A stretch of 64,000 nucleotides of DNA from Polynucleobacter sp. MWH-UH19D (GTDB lineage: Bacteria; Pseudomonadota; Gammaproteobacteria; Burkholderiales; Burkholderiaceae), in assembly GCF_040409795.1 (NCBI RefSeq), contig NZ_CP099571.1, positions 1,054,001-1,118,000 of the forward strand, written 5' to 3'. The notes beneath the pieces were generated by a model. The model was not told the DNA's origin and did no database searches. It was given only the letters and a program-made list of their open reading frames with translations. Position 1 is the first letter of the stretch. Every line of letters begins with the position of its first letter. The position numbers were made by a program, and so were the translations under genes. Of the stretch, positions 53,572-62,899 are shown in pieces.

Positions 53572-55788
53572 TTAGACTAACTTGATGCCGCTATTTTTCA
53601 GGGGTACCGTACGGTAACGTTTGCCAGTGGCTCGATAAATCGCATTCAGCACTGCTGGTGCTGCAACTGCAATCGTCGGTTCACCAACGCCACCCCAATC
53701 TTTACCACCACCTTGAATGATGATGGTTTCAACCTTTGGCATTTGCGAGAGTCGAATGGAATTAAAGGTGTCAAAGTTCTTCTGCACAACTGCGCCCTTC
53801 TCAATCGTAATTTCTTCTTCAAACAGAGCAGACAAACCATAAACAAAAGAGCCTGATACCTGACGATTGACTTGCGCAGGATTAACCACATATCCAGGGT
53901 CTGTCGCGGCAACAATACGATGAATCTTTACTTCATTGCCATTTTTTACAGATAATTCACAGGCAGCGGCGACATAACTTCCAAATGATCGCATTTGTGC
54001 CAGGCCACGATAAACACCTGGTGCAGCAGGCTTCGTCCACCCGATACCATCAGCTACTGCATTCAAAACCGCAACCGCTCTTGGAAAATCTTTCATGTGC
54101 TTGCGACGAAACTCTACTGCATCCATCCCCGTTGCCTCAGCCAACTCATCCATGAACGTTTCAATGAATATGGCATTTTGGTTAACGTTAACACCACGCC
54201 AAAAACCAGGTGGCACATGCGTATTACGCATCGCGTGATCAATTGTTAAGTTCGGAAAACTGTAAGTAATACCATGCTCTCCAGTCGGCTCAACACCCTG
54301 GAAAGCCAATGGATCTTTACCTTTATTAGCCGCTACAACTGCAGGACGAACTGTAGCCAAAATCGATTGCCCTGAAAGACGCATATTTAAGCCAGTGACA
54401 TTTTTCTTATCATCGATTGCCGCTGTCATTTTGCACATCATGACTGGATGGTAGCGTCCTTGAGTCATGTCCTCTTCCCGAGTCCAAATCAACTTAACAG
54501 GTACACCAGGCATCTGTTTGGCAATGTTTACAGCCTGAGTTGTGTAATCCTGAAAGGCGCCGCGACGACCAAAGCCGCCACCAAGATTAACTTTGTATAC
54601 ATTACATTTTTCAGCTGGCAAACCTGAAGCGGCAATTACAGCTGCTAAAGATGCTTCACCGTCTTGAGTTGGAACCCATGCTTCGCAAGAATCTGGAGTC
54701 CACTTTGCCGTAGCAGTTTGTGGTTCAAGCGTAGCGTGATTTAAAAATGGGTAGAAATACGTTGCTTCAACTTTCTTGGACGCACTAGATAAAGCAGATT
54801 TCACATCACCATTCGTGTTGTGAATAAATGCATCATCCGCACTCAAACCATCTTCGAGCATCTTCTTAATTGAGGCACTTGAGACATCACCATTCGCGCC
54901 GTTATCCCAAACGATATTGACTTGGTCCAAAGCGGTTTTGGCTTGCCAGAAGGTATCTGCTACAACAGCAACTGCTGAATCACCAACTTGCACTACCTTC
55001 CTTACACCCTTCATACTCTGTGCTTTAGCGGCGTCATAGCTCTTTACTTTGCCACCAAATACAGGCGATTCTTTGATGTTGGCGACCAACATACCAGGCA
55101 TTTTGAGGTCAATTGCATAAATCTGACGGCCTGTTACCTTGTCAGACATACCATCAATACGATTTACGGATTTACCAATCAGCTTCCACTCTTTTGGATC
55201 TTTTAATGGGACTTCGGTAGGTACTGGCAACTGAGCTGCCGCTACAGAGACTTTCCCGAAAGTTGTTTTGCGCCCTGATGGTGTGTGTGTAATGACGCTA
55301 TTAGCAGCAACACACTCTGATGCGGGCACATTCCACTGATTCGCCGCTGCCTGAATCAACATCATGCGTGCAGCGGCACCGCCTTTGCGTACATATTGTT
55401 CTGAGGTGCGAATGCCACGACTACCACCAGTTGAATAACTGCCCCATACCGCCTTACGCTTCAAGCTTTCAGCTGGACTTGGATACTCATAGTTCACCCT
55501 TTTCCAGTCACACTCCAGCTCTTCAGCAACCATCTGCGCCAAGCCAGTAATCGTACCTTGACCCATTTCTGAGCGGACAATACGAACAACGACATCATCA
55601 TTTGGCTTCACAACCACCCATACGCCAATCTCTGGAGTGGCTAAAGGAGTCATGGAAGTCGTGCCTGTGCCCATAGCGGCGTTAGCACTAGATATAAAAC
55701 TCAAATCAAAACCAATTGCAAGGCCTGTAGCAATTGCGCTGGAACCAACTACAAACTGGCGGCGGGAAGTATTAATTACATTAGTCAT
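53572..55788 (-). CDS. Tat-exported xanthine-dehydrogenase-family molybdopterin subunit (IorB-like)
   Basis: A 738-residue molybdenum hydroxylase large subunit. A Tat signal (SRRQFVVG at residues 8-15, hydrophobic to about 38) points to the periplasm. Molybdopterin contacts such as GGGFGRRG (about 402-409) and RGVNVNQNAIFIE, and the catalytic Glu in GGVGEPTIAV (about residue 703), are kept. It resembles the isoquinoline 1-oxidoreductase / aldehyde oxidase branch. A 2Fe-2S gene lies 12 bases upstream. No FAD or cytochrome subunit is beside it; soxX follows. The substrate is unknown: N-heterocycles or aldehydes are typical. Confidence 0.93.
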   Translation of the reverse strand: MTNVINTSRRQFVVGSSAIATGLAIGFDLSFISSANAAMGTGTTSMTPLATPEIGVWVVVKPNDDVVVRIVRSEMGQGTITGLAQMVAEELECDWKRVNYEYPSPAESLKRKAVWGSYSTGGSRGIRTSEQYVRKGGAAARMMLIQAAANQWNVPASECVAANSVITHTPSGRKTTFGKVSVAAAQLPVPTEVPLKDPKEWKLIGKSVNRIDGMSDKVTGRQIYAIDLKMPGMLVANIKESPVFGGKVKSYDAAKAQSMKGVRKVVQVGDSAVAVVADTFWQAKTALDQVNIVWDNGANGDVSSASIKKMLEDGLSADDAFIHNTNGDVKSALSSASKKVEATYFYPFLNHATLEPQTATAKWTPDSCEAWVPTQDGEASLAAVIAASGLPAEKCNVYKVNLGGGFGRRGAFQDYTTQAVNIAKQMPGVPVKLIWTREEDMTQGRYHPVMMCKMTAAIDDKKNVTGLNMRLSGQSILATVRPAVVAANKGKDPLAFQGVEPTGEHGITYSFPNLTIDHAMRNTHVPPGFWRGVNVNQNAIFIETFMDELAEATGMDAVEFRRKHMKDFPRAVAVLNAVADGIGWTKPAAPGVYRGLAQMRSFGSYVAAACELSVKNGNEVKIHRIVAATDPGYVVNPAQVNRQVSGSFVYGLSALFEEEITIEKGAVVQKNFDTFNSIRLSQMPKVETIIIQGGGKDWGGVGEPTIAVAAPAVLNAIYRATGKRYRTVPLKNSGIKLV

Positions 55789-55800
55789 GATTACCCCCTA

Positions 55801-56250
55801 TTAAGCCTTGCTTGCAGCATGAATAGCTGCACGCACTTGTTGGAATGTGCCACAACGGCAGATATTGGTGATGGACTCATCAATCTGGGCATCGGTAGGT
55901 TTTGGATTATTACGCAGCAATGCGGTCGTTGCCATCACCATGCCAGATTGACAGTAACCACACTGCGGCACTTGATTATCAATCCATGCCTTTTGTACCT
56001 TAGAGAGCTGACCACTCTTTTCTAAGCTCTCAATCGTTTCAATTTTCTTACCCTCCGCTGCTGCAACTGGCAAAGAGCAACTGCGCAAAGCCTGACCATC
56101 AAATAACACTGTGCATGCACCACATTGTCCAACACCGCAACCATACTTTGTTCCAGTTAAGCCAATTTGTTCACGAATAACCCATAACAATGGGGTATCG
56201 GGATCTACATCCACTTTATATTTTTTGCCATTGACATTTAAATTGGCCAT
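55801..56250 (-). CDS. 2Fe-2S subunit of molybdenum hydroxylase (IorA-like)
   Basis: A 149-residue iron-sulfur protein. The plant-type 2Fe-2S cluster has Cys38, 43, 46 and 58 (CGVGQCGACTVLFDG); the second, four-helix cluster has Cys97, 100, 131 and 133 (CGYCQSGM, CRCG). It passes electrons from the molybdenum centre. It lacks a signal peptide and is expected to be exported with the Tat-targeted large subunit encoded 12 bases downstream. A GGAG sequence lies ahead of the ATG at 56250. Confidence 0.95.
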   Translation of the reverse strand: MANLNVNGKKYKVDVDPDTPLLWVIREQIGLTGTKYGCGVGQCGACTVLFDGQALRSCSLPVAAAEGKKIETIESLEKSGQLSKVQKAWIDNQVPQCGYCQSGMVMATTALLRNNPKPTDAQIDESITNICRCGTFQQVRAAIHAASKA

Positions 56251-56391
56251 TGCGGTCTCCTATTAGTCTCTTTTGTTTTTGTATTCGTCTTAATCACTAG
56301 AGGTTCAAACCCCTAAGTATTTGTGTGGTTATCTTAAACAAGAATTTAATTATTGCTATGCAACATAAAAAGGAGCTTGTAAGATCAACCC

Positions 56392-56739
56392 ATGATTTAT
56401 GGTCTAGTTCAAATCCTCTTGTTTCAAAGCTTAGGTGAGTTGGCCTCTAAGTTCCTTCTCCCCACCCTCCCAGGTCCAGTTATTGGGCTAGTTCTATTGG
56501 TTATCTGGCTAGTCATTCGCAAAGGCATCAATACAGAGCTGGCAATGGTCGCCGATACCTTCAGTCAATATCTTGGACTCTTATTTGTTCCGGCCGCCGT
56601 CGGGGTAGTTTTATTTCTACCGCAACTCAAAGCAAATGCACTTGCCATCATCACAGCCCTGGTTGGCAGCATTATCCTCACCATTGGCTCAAGCGCTGTT
56701 GTAGTTCGACTCTTAAGTAAGAAAGCTAGCGATGAGTGA
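56392..56739 (+). CDS. CidA/LrgA-family holin-like protein
   Basis: A 115-residue, four-helix membrane protein with the family pattern LFQSLGELASKFL, PTLPGPVIGLVLL and LFVPAAVGVVLF. The family was linked to holin-like control of murein hydrolases in Staphylococcus and later to pyruvate or overflow-metabolite transport. An LrgB-type gene follows with an 8-base overlap, so the two work together. AGGAG lies about 16 bases before the ATG, further than usual. Confidence 0.9.
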   Translation: MIYGLVQILLFQSLGELASKFLLPTLPGPVIGLVLLVIWLVIRKGINTELAMVADTFSQYLGLLFVPAAVGVVLFLPQLKANALAIITALVGSIILTIGSSAVVVRLLSKKASDE

Positions 56740-57460
56740 AAAGCATTCCATCGTAGAAATTTGGGTATACCTGTCTGGCAGCCCTCTTTTTGCACTTTTC
56801 ATCACCCTAGCAGCCTATCAAATTGGCTTAACTATATATAAGCATTCAAAACAAAACCCTTTAGCAAATCCAGTAGCAATTGCTATTTTGATTGTTGCTA
56901 CTACCATCCAATTTATAGATATGCCCTACTCAACTTATTTTGAGGGCGCACAATTTATTCATTTCTTATTGGGATCAGCAACCGTTTCCCTTGCAATTCC
57001 TATTTATCGAGGCCTCAATAGCCTGAAGGGTAGATCTATTCCGTTGCTGGCTTCGCTATGCACAGGCGGTCTGGTCTCGATTATTAGCGCGGTAGGGGTT
57101 GCGACTCTCCTTGGTTCTGATAGCAGCATCACTGGAGCAATGTACCCTAAATCAGTAACCGCTCCGATTGCCATGGGCATCGCCGAACGTATTAATGTGT
57201 CACCAACACTAACGGCGATTTTTGCAGTCTGCACCGGAATCTTGGGCGCAATTTTGGCACCATTCGTTTTAAATGCTCTTGGAATGAAAGCTTGGTGGCA
57301 AAGGGGGTTTGCTATCGGTATTGGCGCACATGGTATTGGCACATCACGCGCATTTAGCATTCACCCTGAAGCAGGGACCTACGCCAGCTTAGCGATGGGA
57401 ATGAACGGGGTTATTAGTGCCGTTGCTATCCCCATCATTTATCACGTGCTGAATCGATAA
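56732..57460 (+). CDS. LrgB-family membrane protein
   Basis: A 242-residue protein with about seven membrane segments. The core LrgB pattern is seen: YSTYFEGAQFIHFLLGSATV (about residues 70-89), YPKSVTAPIAMGIAE (about 138-152), and GIGAHGIGTSRAFSIHPEAG (about 192-211). It forms the second half of a CidA/LrgA-LrgB unit and overlaps the first gene by 8 bases. Its probable role is pyruvate or glycolate-like overflow export or cell-wall turnover; sequence alone does not tell. It converges on the aminotransferase gene. Confidence 0.93.
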   Translation: MSEKHSIVEIWVYLSGSPLFALFITLAAYQIGLTIYKHSKQNPLANPVAIAILIVATTIQFIDMPYSTYFEGAQFIHFLLGSATVSLAIPIYRGLNSLKGRSIPLLASLCTGGLVSIISAVGVATLLGSDSSITGAMYPKSVTAPIAMGIAERINVSPTLTAIFAVCTGILGAILAPFVLNALGMKAWWQRGFAIGIGAHGIGTSRAFSIHPEAGTYASLAMGMNGVISAVAIPIIYHVLNR

Positions 57461-57511
57461 GATCTTGCAGCAAGCAGCACAGGAATCTAAAAGATATATC
57501 TGACAGGGTTA

Positions 57512-58858
57512 TCAGAGTTTCATTGCCACATCAACGGCATCACCAAGCACACTACAGAGGAACTCCACCTCTTTGGGCTCAGAAATAAATGGGGGGCCTA
57601 CGGCAATAACATCGCCCGCTACCCTAACCAATGCACCTCGCTCAATGCAGGCTTCCAAAACCTTCAGGGCTCGCAAACCTGGCTTGCCAGGGACAGGATC
57701 TAAATCCACAGCACCAGCCAATCCAAAATTACGAATGTCTAGAATCCCTGATTTTCCCTTCATAGCATGTAAGCCATTTTCTAGAACAGGCTCTAGCGCT
57801 CTTGCGCGATTGATCAAATCATCTGACTTAAAAATATCGAGCACCACATGTCCCGCAGCCGTCGGAATTGGGTGGCCAGAATAGGTATATCCATGAAAGA
57901 ATTCAATAGCTTGCTCTTGCCCACCATTGGCGATGATGCTTTCATATATATCATCACGCACAATCACTCCACCCAAAGGAATCACACCATTGGTAATCGC
58001 TTTGGCAAAAGTAATCATGTCAGGTACAACGCCAAAACGATCGGCACCAAAATTTGCACCTAGACGACCAAATCCTGTAATCACTTCATCAAAGATCAGC
58101 AAGATGCCATGCTTTGTGCAAATCTCACGAATTTTTTGCAAGTATCCTACTGGTGGAACAATTACTCCTGTAGAACCTTGCACAGGCTCCAGGATCACTG
58201 CCGCAATCGTATTGGCATCATGAAGAGCTACGATTTTCTCTAACTCTTCAGCAAGATGAGCCCCCCAAGCTGGCATACCTTTTGAGAAAGCCATTTGCGA
58301 AAGATTTAATGTGTGCGGTAAATGATCTACGGCGGGCATCATCATGCTGGCAAACATTTTGCGATTGGCCACCATTCCCCCAACTGAGATACCACCCATA
58401 CCAACACCATGGTAAGCACGATCTCGCCCAATCATGCGAATACGTGAAGCATTACCCATTACACGGTGATACCCTACCGCAATCTTCAACGCAGTATCTA
58501 CAGCCTCTGAACCAGAGTTTGTAAAAAAGACTTTATCTAAACTCTTTGGCGCCATCTCCGCAATACGAGTGGCCAAACGAAATGTATCTTCACTTGCCAT
58601 CTGGAATGCAGGGCAATAATCCATCGTTTCATACTGCTTGGATATTGCTGCACCAATTCGTGGATCTGCATGCCCCAATGGAGAGCACCAAAGCCCTGAT
58701 AAGCCATCAAAAAGTTTTCGCCCATGATCATCGTAGTAGTAAGCTCCCTTAGCAGACTGCATGATCTTAGGATGCTGATGAAAATATCGATTAGGTGTAA
58801 ATGGCAGCCAATAAGCTGACATATCCACCCCTTTTTCAGTTTTATTTGCTGTACTCAT
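57512..58858 (-). CDS. Class III omega-aminotransferase
   Basis: A 448-residue PLP enzyme. FFTNSGSEAVDTALKIA (about residues 111-127) binds the phosphate, Asp257 in LLIFDEVITGFGR pairs with the PLP nitrogen, and Lys286 in ITFAKAITNG forms the Schiff base. The pattern LWCSPLGHADPRI and the closing RVAGDVIAVGPPF fit the omega-amino acid:pyruvate (beta-alanine) transaminase group. It is divergent from a Bug protein and a gamma-glutamyltransferase-like gene. The amine substrate is not decidable. Confidence 0.94.
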   Translation of the reverse strand: MSTANKTEKGVDMSAYWLPFTPNRYFHQHPKIMQSAKGAYYYDDHGRKLFDGLSGLWCSPLGHADPRIGAAISKQYETMDYCPAFQMASEDTFRLATRIAEMAPKSLDKVFFTNSGSEAVDTALKIAVGYHRVMGNASRIRMIGRDRAYHGVGMGGISVGGMVANRKMFASMMMPAVDHLPHTLNLSQMAFSKGMPAWGAHLAEELEKIVALHDANTIAAVILEPVQGSTGVIVPPVGYLQKIREICTKHGILLIFDEVITGFGRLGANFGADRFGVVPDMITFAKAITNGVIPLGGVIVRDDIYESIIANGGQEQAIEFFHGYTYSGHPIPTAAGHVVLDIFKSDDLINRARALEPVLENGLHAMKGKSGILDIRNFGLAGAVDLDPVPGKPGLRALKVLEACIERGALVRVAGDVIAVGPPFISEPKEVEFLCSVLGDAVDVAMKL

Positions 58859-58966
58859 GGCGTTTTGCTGTTGTCCCTGCTGTTATCTTTTTGTCATTGT
58901 GTGGATACACTGGAATATCTAATACTATAGTACCCATTGAAGTGATGGAACTAATGGAGCCCTGAA

Positions 58967-59947
58967 ATGACCCTTAAAAAAATTCTTCTATTGAGCCTCT
59001 GGATTCTTGCCGGCTTATGCGGATCTGTTTATGCAGCCAACGAAATTGATTGGCCTAAAAAGCCCATCGTAGCAATTGTGTCCTTTCCGGCAGGAGGTTC
59101 TACGGATATTTTTGCGAGAAGTCTTACCGCCCCTCTGGCAGATGCTTTGGGGCAATCTATTGTGGTTGAAAATAAACCAGGGGCAGGAGGGATGATCGGC
59201 TTGCAAGCTGCTGCGAAAGCCGTTCCTGATGGCTATACCATTCATATTAGCGCCCTAACTAATCAATCCATCTCTTCAGCGTTATTTAAAAATCCCCCTG
59301 CTGATTTGCAAAAAGACTTTGCTCCAGTTGCGCTGATGGGAGCTATTCCGCATTTAATTGTCATAAACCCAAGTGTCCCCGCTAAAAATCTTCCCGAACT
59401 GATAGCTTTTATCAAATCCAAAAAAGGGAATTTCAATTACGCCTCTCAAGGGAATGGCAGCCTTTCCCACCTAGAATCAACCATGTTTATGGAACGTATT
59501 GGCGCAAGTGGGACACACATACCCTACAAAGGCAGTAGCTTTGCCCTTCCTGATTTAATTGCTGGTAATACCTTAATGATGTTTGATAGTGTTACTGCAT
59601 CCCTGCCTCATATTCAGAGCGGAAAACTGCGCCCCATTGCAATTGCTGCAGCAGATCGCTCACCACTGATGCCGAACGTGCCAACACTAGGTCAAGACGG
59701 CATGAAATCATTTGATGTGGAAAACTTTTACGCTGTTTATGTTCCTAAAGGTACATCGCCGAATATCATTGCAAAGCTAGAGCGAGAAATTCGGAAGATT
59801 TTGACTAATCCCGACTTCAAAGCACGCATGGCAACACAAGGTATTCATCCGCAGTTTGCCAACTCAGAGAAACTTGCTGAGATTACCGCCAATGAAGCAA
59901 GCAAATGGGAGAAAGTAGTAAAGTCTGCCAGTATCAAAGTTGATTAA
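58967..59947 (+). CDS. Bug-family (TctC-like) periplasmic solute-binding protein
   Basis: A 326-residue exported binding protein: signal peptide to about residue 23 (SVYAANE), then WPKKPIVAIVSFPAGGSTDI, VVENKPGAGGMIG and HIPYKGSSFAL. GGAG lies 7 bases before the ATG. It is 18 bases upstream of a gamma-glutamyltransferase gene and divergent from an omega-aminotransferase, so a gamma-glutamyl compound or amino acid derivative is a plausible ligand. There are no tctAB genes nearby. Confidence 0.93.
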   Translation: MTLKKILLLSLWILAGLCGSVYAANEIDWPKKPIVAIVSFPAGGSTDIFARSLTAPLADALGQSIVVENKPGAGGMIGLQAAAKAVPDGYTIHISALTNQSISSALFKNPPADLQKDFAPVALMGAIPHLIVINPSVPAKNLPELIAFIKSKKGNFNYASQGNGSLSHLESTMFMERIGASGTHIPYKGSSFALPDLIAGNTLMMFDSVTASLPHIQSGKLRPIAIAAADRSPLMPNVPTLGQDGMKSFDVENFYAVYVPKGTSPNIIAKLEREIRKILTNPDFKARMATQGIHPQFANSEKLAEITANEASKWEKVVKSASIKVD

Positions 59948-59965
59948 TCTATAAAATTTGTAAAT

Positions 59966-61555
59966 ATGTTGATTTCCCCTCCTTTTGGTGGCGGTCGTGC
60001 CCCGGTTCTTGCAAAAAATACGGTTGCTAGCTCACAACCGCTTGCTACTCAAGCAGGAATTGAGGCACTCCAAAATGGCGGCAATGCCGTCGATGCTGCA
60101 CTCGCTACGGCGATCACGCTAACCGTTGTTGAGCCCACCATGAATGGCCTTGGAGGAGATGGTTTCGCCATCCTTTGGGATGGAAAACAAATTCATGGGC
60201 TTAACGCTTCAGGTCGCGCACCTGCTGCTTGGACCCCAGAGTATTTTGACGGTAAAACCGCAATGGATTTGATTGGTTGGAATACGGTTACTGTGCCTGG
60301 CATGGTTTCTGGTTGGGTTGAACTTTCCAAAAAATTTGGAAAGCTTCCATTTGCTCAATTGTTCAAGCGTGCGATTGATTACGCAGAGAATGGATTTCCA
60401 GTATCTCCTGTAATTGCACGCCAATGGCGCGAAGCCATTCCGATTTTGAAAAACCAACCTGGCTTTGCAGAATCTTTTCTGATTGATGGCAAAGCACCCC
60501 AAGCCGGGCAAATCTGGCGCTTCCCTGCGCAAGCTAAAACTCTCCAAGAAATTGCTGCCACTCAGGGGGAATCCTTTTATACAGGTGCTTTAGCCCAAAG
60601 CATGGTCGACTTTGCGCAATCGTCTGGTGGTTGCTTTACGATGCGTGACTTTGCGGATAACAAGCCTGATTGGGTAGAGCCATTAGCGTTCGATTATGGC
60701 GATTACACTCTTCTGGAAATTCCACCAAATGGCTCAGGCATAGCAGCCCAAATGGCCTTAGGTATTCTGCAGGCAGCAAATGTTAAGCAATATCCAGCAA
60801 ACTCTGCGCAGCGCATCCATTTGCAAATTGAAGCTATGCGACTTGCATTTGCTGATGCTTATGCCTATGTATCCGATTCAAGATCGATGAGCATTCCAGT
60901 CACCAATCTCTTGAATCGAGATTATCTGGCAAGTCGCGCCGCGTTAATTGATCACCATAAGGCAGGGAGCTATAGTGCTGGAGACCCACACTCTGGTGGC
61001 ACTGTTTACTTATGCGCCGCAGATGAAGCTGGCATGATGATTTCTTATATTCAGTCGAACTTTAAAGGCTTTGGTTCTGGGGTGGTTGCTCCTGGTGGCA
61101 TTGCTTTTCATAATCGCGGCATGAGTTTTAGTCTGCAAGATGGACACCCCAATCAAGTTAGCCCTGGCAAGCGCCCTTTCCATACCATCCTTCCTGCTTT
61201 CTTAACTAAGAATGGCAAGCCTGCGATGGCATTTGGCGTGATGGGAGGCAATATGCAACCTCAAGGTCACATTCAATTTGTGATGCGCTTTGTTGATGAA
61301 TATCTCAATCCCCAAGCATGCTCTGACGCACCACGCTGGCGAATTGATGATCTGGGCAAACTCACTGTTGAAGCTTCAATGCCCACTAGCGTTGTTGAGG
61401 GCTTGCGTGCGATGGGTCATGAAGTTGCCGTGCAACCTGCTAACAGCTTAGATTTTGGAAGCGCTCAAGCGATTGCCAAATTAAGCGATGAAGATCAATC
61501 CGCTTATATTGCTGGTAGCGACCACCGAAGAGACGGTTTGGCTGCTGGTTTTTAA
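59966..61555 (+). CDS. Gamma-glutamyltransferase family protein
   Basis: A 529-residue Ntn hydrolase of the GGT family: NGGNAVDAALATAITLTVVE (about residues 37-56), NGLGGDGFAI, RAPAAW, and the cleavage site around Thr346 in HSGGTVYLCAADE, where GGT uses Thr as nucleophile. GVMGGNMQPQGHIQ near the C-terminus is conserved. No signal peptide is apparent, unlike E. coli Ggt. It may act on gamma-glutamyl amides or related compounds (some members are cephalosporin acylases). The Bug gene 18 bases upstream suggests import of the substrate. Confidence 0.92.
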   Translation: MLISPPFGGGRAPVLAKNTVASSQPLATQAGIEALQNGGNAVDAALATAITLTVVEPTMNGLGGDGFAILWDGKQIHGLNASGRAPAAWTPEYFDGKTAMDLIGWNTVTVPGMVSGWVELSKKFGKLPFAQLFKRAIDYAENGFPVSPVIARQWREAIPILKNQPGFAESFLIDGKAPQAGQIWRFPAQAKTLQEIAATQGESFYTGALAQSMVDFAQSSGGCFTMRDFADNKPDWVEPLAFDYGDYTLLEIPPNGSGIAAQMALGILQAANVKQYPANSAQRIHLQIEAMRLAFADAYAYVSDSRSMSIPVTNLLNRDYLASRAALIDHHKAGSYSAGDPHSGGTVYLCAADEAGMMISYIQSNFKGFGSGVVAPGGIAFHNRGMSFSLQDGHPNQVSPGKRPFHTILPAFLTKNGKPAMAFGVMGGNMQPQGHIQFVMRFVDEYLNPQACSDAPRWRIDDLGKLTVEASMPTSVVEGLRAMGHEVAVQPANSLDFGSAQAIAKLSDEDQSAYIAGSDHRRDGLAAGF

Positions 61556-61567
61556 CTACTCCAGCAA

Positions 61568-62896
61568 TTAAGATCTTGGAAGGCAAGCGAGATAAAAGCG
61601 CTTAATTTCTTGATCGCAACTTACATCTCTTGGCTCAATAGGTCGCTGCAAAGTAATGCCATCAATAGTTTTACAACGACTTAAAGCTACATAAACCTGT
61701 CCTGATGCAAAAGCACCTGATGAAAGATCTACTTTAACTTTATCAAGTGTCTTTCCCTGGCTTTTATGAATCGTCACTGCCCACGCTAGCATCAATGGTA
61801 TCTGCACATAGGTACCGATAATGCTCGGCGAGATTTTTCCTGACATCATGTCATGGTCATAACGGTAAGACTCCCACTGATATCCGGTGACCTCAACCGT
61901 ATTGGAATATGGCCCATTCTGAACCACCACTTTCACTTTGTCGGGCAACATCTCTCGCACTACACCTATAGTTCCATTGACCCAACGTTTGGGAAATCCA
62001 GAATCAGTGGCGGTAAACATTACCTTAGCTCCAACTTTTAGCGTTAACTGATTGGGTGATGGTAGATTTCGATCATCCACGCTGAACTTGCCAGTGGTTT
62101 TACCCAAATAAACCTTTGCGTCTGCCTCAATTGCTTTTAAGCCAGCCGCATTAATCTGATCAGCGCGAGCGTTAGTCGTTGTTAGCGTAATCGTTTGCTC
62201 ATCGACTATCTGCTCCTTGCGGTAGCATTGGGCGTTCAGGATATCAATCGCTTTGTCAGCATCTTGATTAATGCGAATTTGATTTAATAAGTTTGCAAAA
62301 CTCGCATCTTTTTGGCGAAAGATTTTATTTAACTCCACCATCGCCACATCTTTGCGATGAAGCGCCATTGCACAAAAGAAATAAGGTCCTTCGTAACCTC
62401 GGTCTGCCAATACCTGCATATCAGCTACTGAAACTACTGGCGGTAATTGGAATAAATCGCCCACAAACATCACCTGAATACCGCCGAATGGTTTACCTTT
62501 TTGTGGACCATTCTCACGCAGGACTAAATCCATTGCATCAACTACGTCTGCGCGAACCATGGAGATTTCATCAATGATTAACAAACGAATATCTTTATAT
62601 AGTCGCCTATCTCGCAGTGGCTTAATATCCTCTTCAGGAAAAATGAGGCGTGGAGGCAAACGAAAAAAGGAATGAATCGTCACCCCCCTTACCTGTAATG
62701 CAGCAACCCCTGTTGGCGCGACGACGACAACATTACCTGAAACAGTTTCGCGAAGATGACCGATCAGCGTGGTTTTGCCTGTACCTGCTTTACCGCTAAC
62801 AAAGATATAGGGATCACCTCGATCAATCGCCTCAATGACCGCCTGATAATCCGGTGTAATTTCGATTTCGGAGGGCTGTATATTGGCAGCCGTCAT
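61568..62896 (-). CDS. Pif1/RecD-like DNA helicase (AAA family)
   Basis: A 442-residue superfamily 1B helicase. Walker A GKAGTGKTTLIG (residues 35-46), DEISMVRADVVDAMD as Walker B/motif II, and a C-terminal UvrD-like part with AWAVTIHKSQGKTLDKV and VYVALSRCKTIDG (motifs V/VI). The shape is that of bacterial Pif1-like helicases rather than RecD, which is longer. It would unwind 5'-tailed duplex or G-quadruplex DNA. It starts 3 bases after the stop of a SUMF1-domain gene, so both are on one transcript. Confidence 0.9.
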   Translation of the reverse strand: MTAANIQPSEIEITPDYQAVIEAIDRGDPYIFVSGKAGTGKTTLIGHLRETVSGNVVVVAPTGVAALQVRGVTIHSFFRLPPRLIFPEEDIKPLRDRRLYKDIRLLIIDEISMVRADVVDAMDLVLRENGPQKGKPFGGIQVMFVGDLFQLPPVVSVADMQVLADRGYEGPYFFCAMALHRKDVAMVELNKIFRQKDASFANLLNQIRINQDADKAIDILNAQCYRKEQIVDEQTITLTTTNARADQINAAGLKAIEADAKVYLGKTTGKFSVDDRNLPSPNQLTLKVGAKVMFTATDSGFPKRWVNGTIGVVREMLPDKVKVVVQNGPYSNTVEVTGYQWESYRYDHDMMSGKISPSIIGTYVQIPLMLAWAVTIHKSQGKTLDKVKVDLSSGAFASGQVYVALSRCKTIDGITLQRPIEPRDVSCDQEIKRFYLACLPRS

Positions 62897-62899
62897 GAC

